DNA of 64,000 bases from Thamnaconus septentrionalis (lineage: Eukaryota > Chordata > Actinopteri > Tetraodontiformes > Monacanthidae), in the NCBI GenBank assembly GCA_009823395.1, contig CM020511.1, positions 19,279,001-19,343,000 on the forward strand. The letters run 5' to 3'. Below the pieces are notes generated by a model. It worked only from the letters and a program-made list of their open reading frames with translations. It searched no databases and was not told the origin of the DNA. Below, piece by piece: positions 63,661 to 64,000 of the stretch (within the stretch, counting starts at the first letter, position 1; each line of letters starts with the position of its first letter). The position numbers were made by a program, and so were the translations under genes.

Positions 63661-64000
63661 TATGGAGCAGATTCAGCTACCAGCAGCAGACCAACGCAAA
63701 CTGCATTGCTTAACTAAACTGTGCAGGCAAAAAAATAATGAGGTTGGCTTGCTGCATCATCAAAGACATACAGGATTGCACTGTGGTGGAGAATTACAAT
63801 TTCAGGTTCATGTTGCAGACAGTGTAAGCGTATTTTTCTTAATTTTTTTTTTTGAGACATGTGTCCCACAGAAATAAAGGCTGCCAGTGACTGAAATAAT
63901 TAACATGTGAATAACTTGTGATGCATGGGGTTTAAGAGCAGTCTTTTGTGACATTCACTGATCACTATAATACTGACGCATGGCTGCTTGAATCCCATGT

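Overview
The window looks like a teleost fish nuclear genome. Coding DNA is split by GT-AG introns, simple repeats and transposon remnants are dense, tRNA-derived SINEs of a type common in bony fish are present, and there is an intact five-exon pancreatic-type trypsin gene. No bacterial, organellar or viral gene organisation is seen.

The main content is a head-to-tail cluster of eight C2H2 zinc-finger (ZNF) genes, all on the minus strand. I label them A (1-3387, 3' end beyond the window), B (5199-6526), C (8251-14078), D (15939-20117), E (28269-32370), F (35212-36864), G (38683-41549) and H (48317-56389). By eye they carry about 6, 8, 26, 17, 13, 5, 13 and 50 fingers. No KRAB, SCAN or BTB domain is visible. 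In most genes nearly all the coding sequence is one large exon; in B, C and D that exon follows a phase-1 intron. Two sub-families can be read from the sequence. B, D and E end with an isolated finger of the form CxxCx(n)L-x-x-H-Y-x-x-H-A. F, G and H share a two-part module: a C2H2 finger followed by a CxxC...HxC knuckle.

Between D and E lie a minus-strand three-exon Myb/SANT-like regulator (21198-23426, probably MYPOP-related) and a plus-strand trypsin gene (25651-26735) with TATA box, possible PTF1-like site and poly(A) signal. Trypsin is the only clearly intact plus-strand gene.

The flanks are repeat-rich. 44.8-46.7 kb holds three copies of a tRNA-derived SINE, one with recognisable A and B boxes. 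57.7-60.3 kb is a Tc1/mariner-like transposon split by two later insertions, one of them a non-LTR retrotransposon. 60.4-61.9 kb is a decayed hAT/ZBED-type transposon, and a second hAT-like fragment lies at 63.0-63.7 kb. A truncated Tc1-type inverted-repeat element sits in intron 1 of the Myb/SANT-like gene.

I found no convincing novel molecular system. The most interesting points are the shared modules inside the ZNF cluster, the apparent lack of a first exon for gene B, the short intron or frameshift in gene A, the very large single-exon gene H, and the nested transposons. Gene names are mostly withheld because orthology cannot be settled from sequence alone. Finger counts were made by eye and may be off by one or two.
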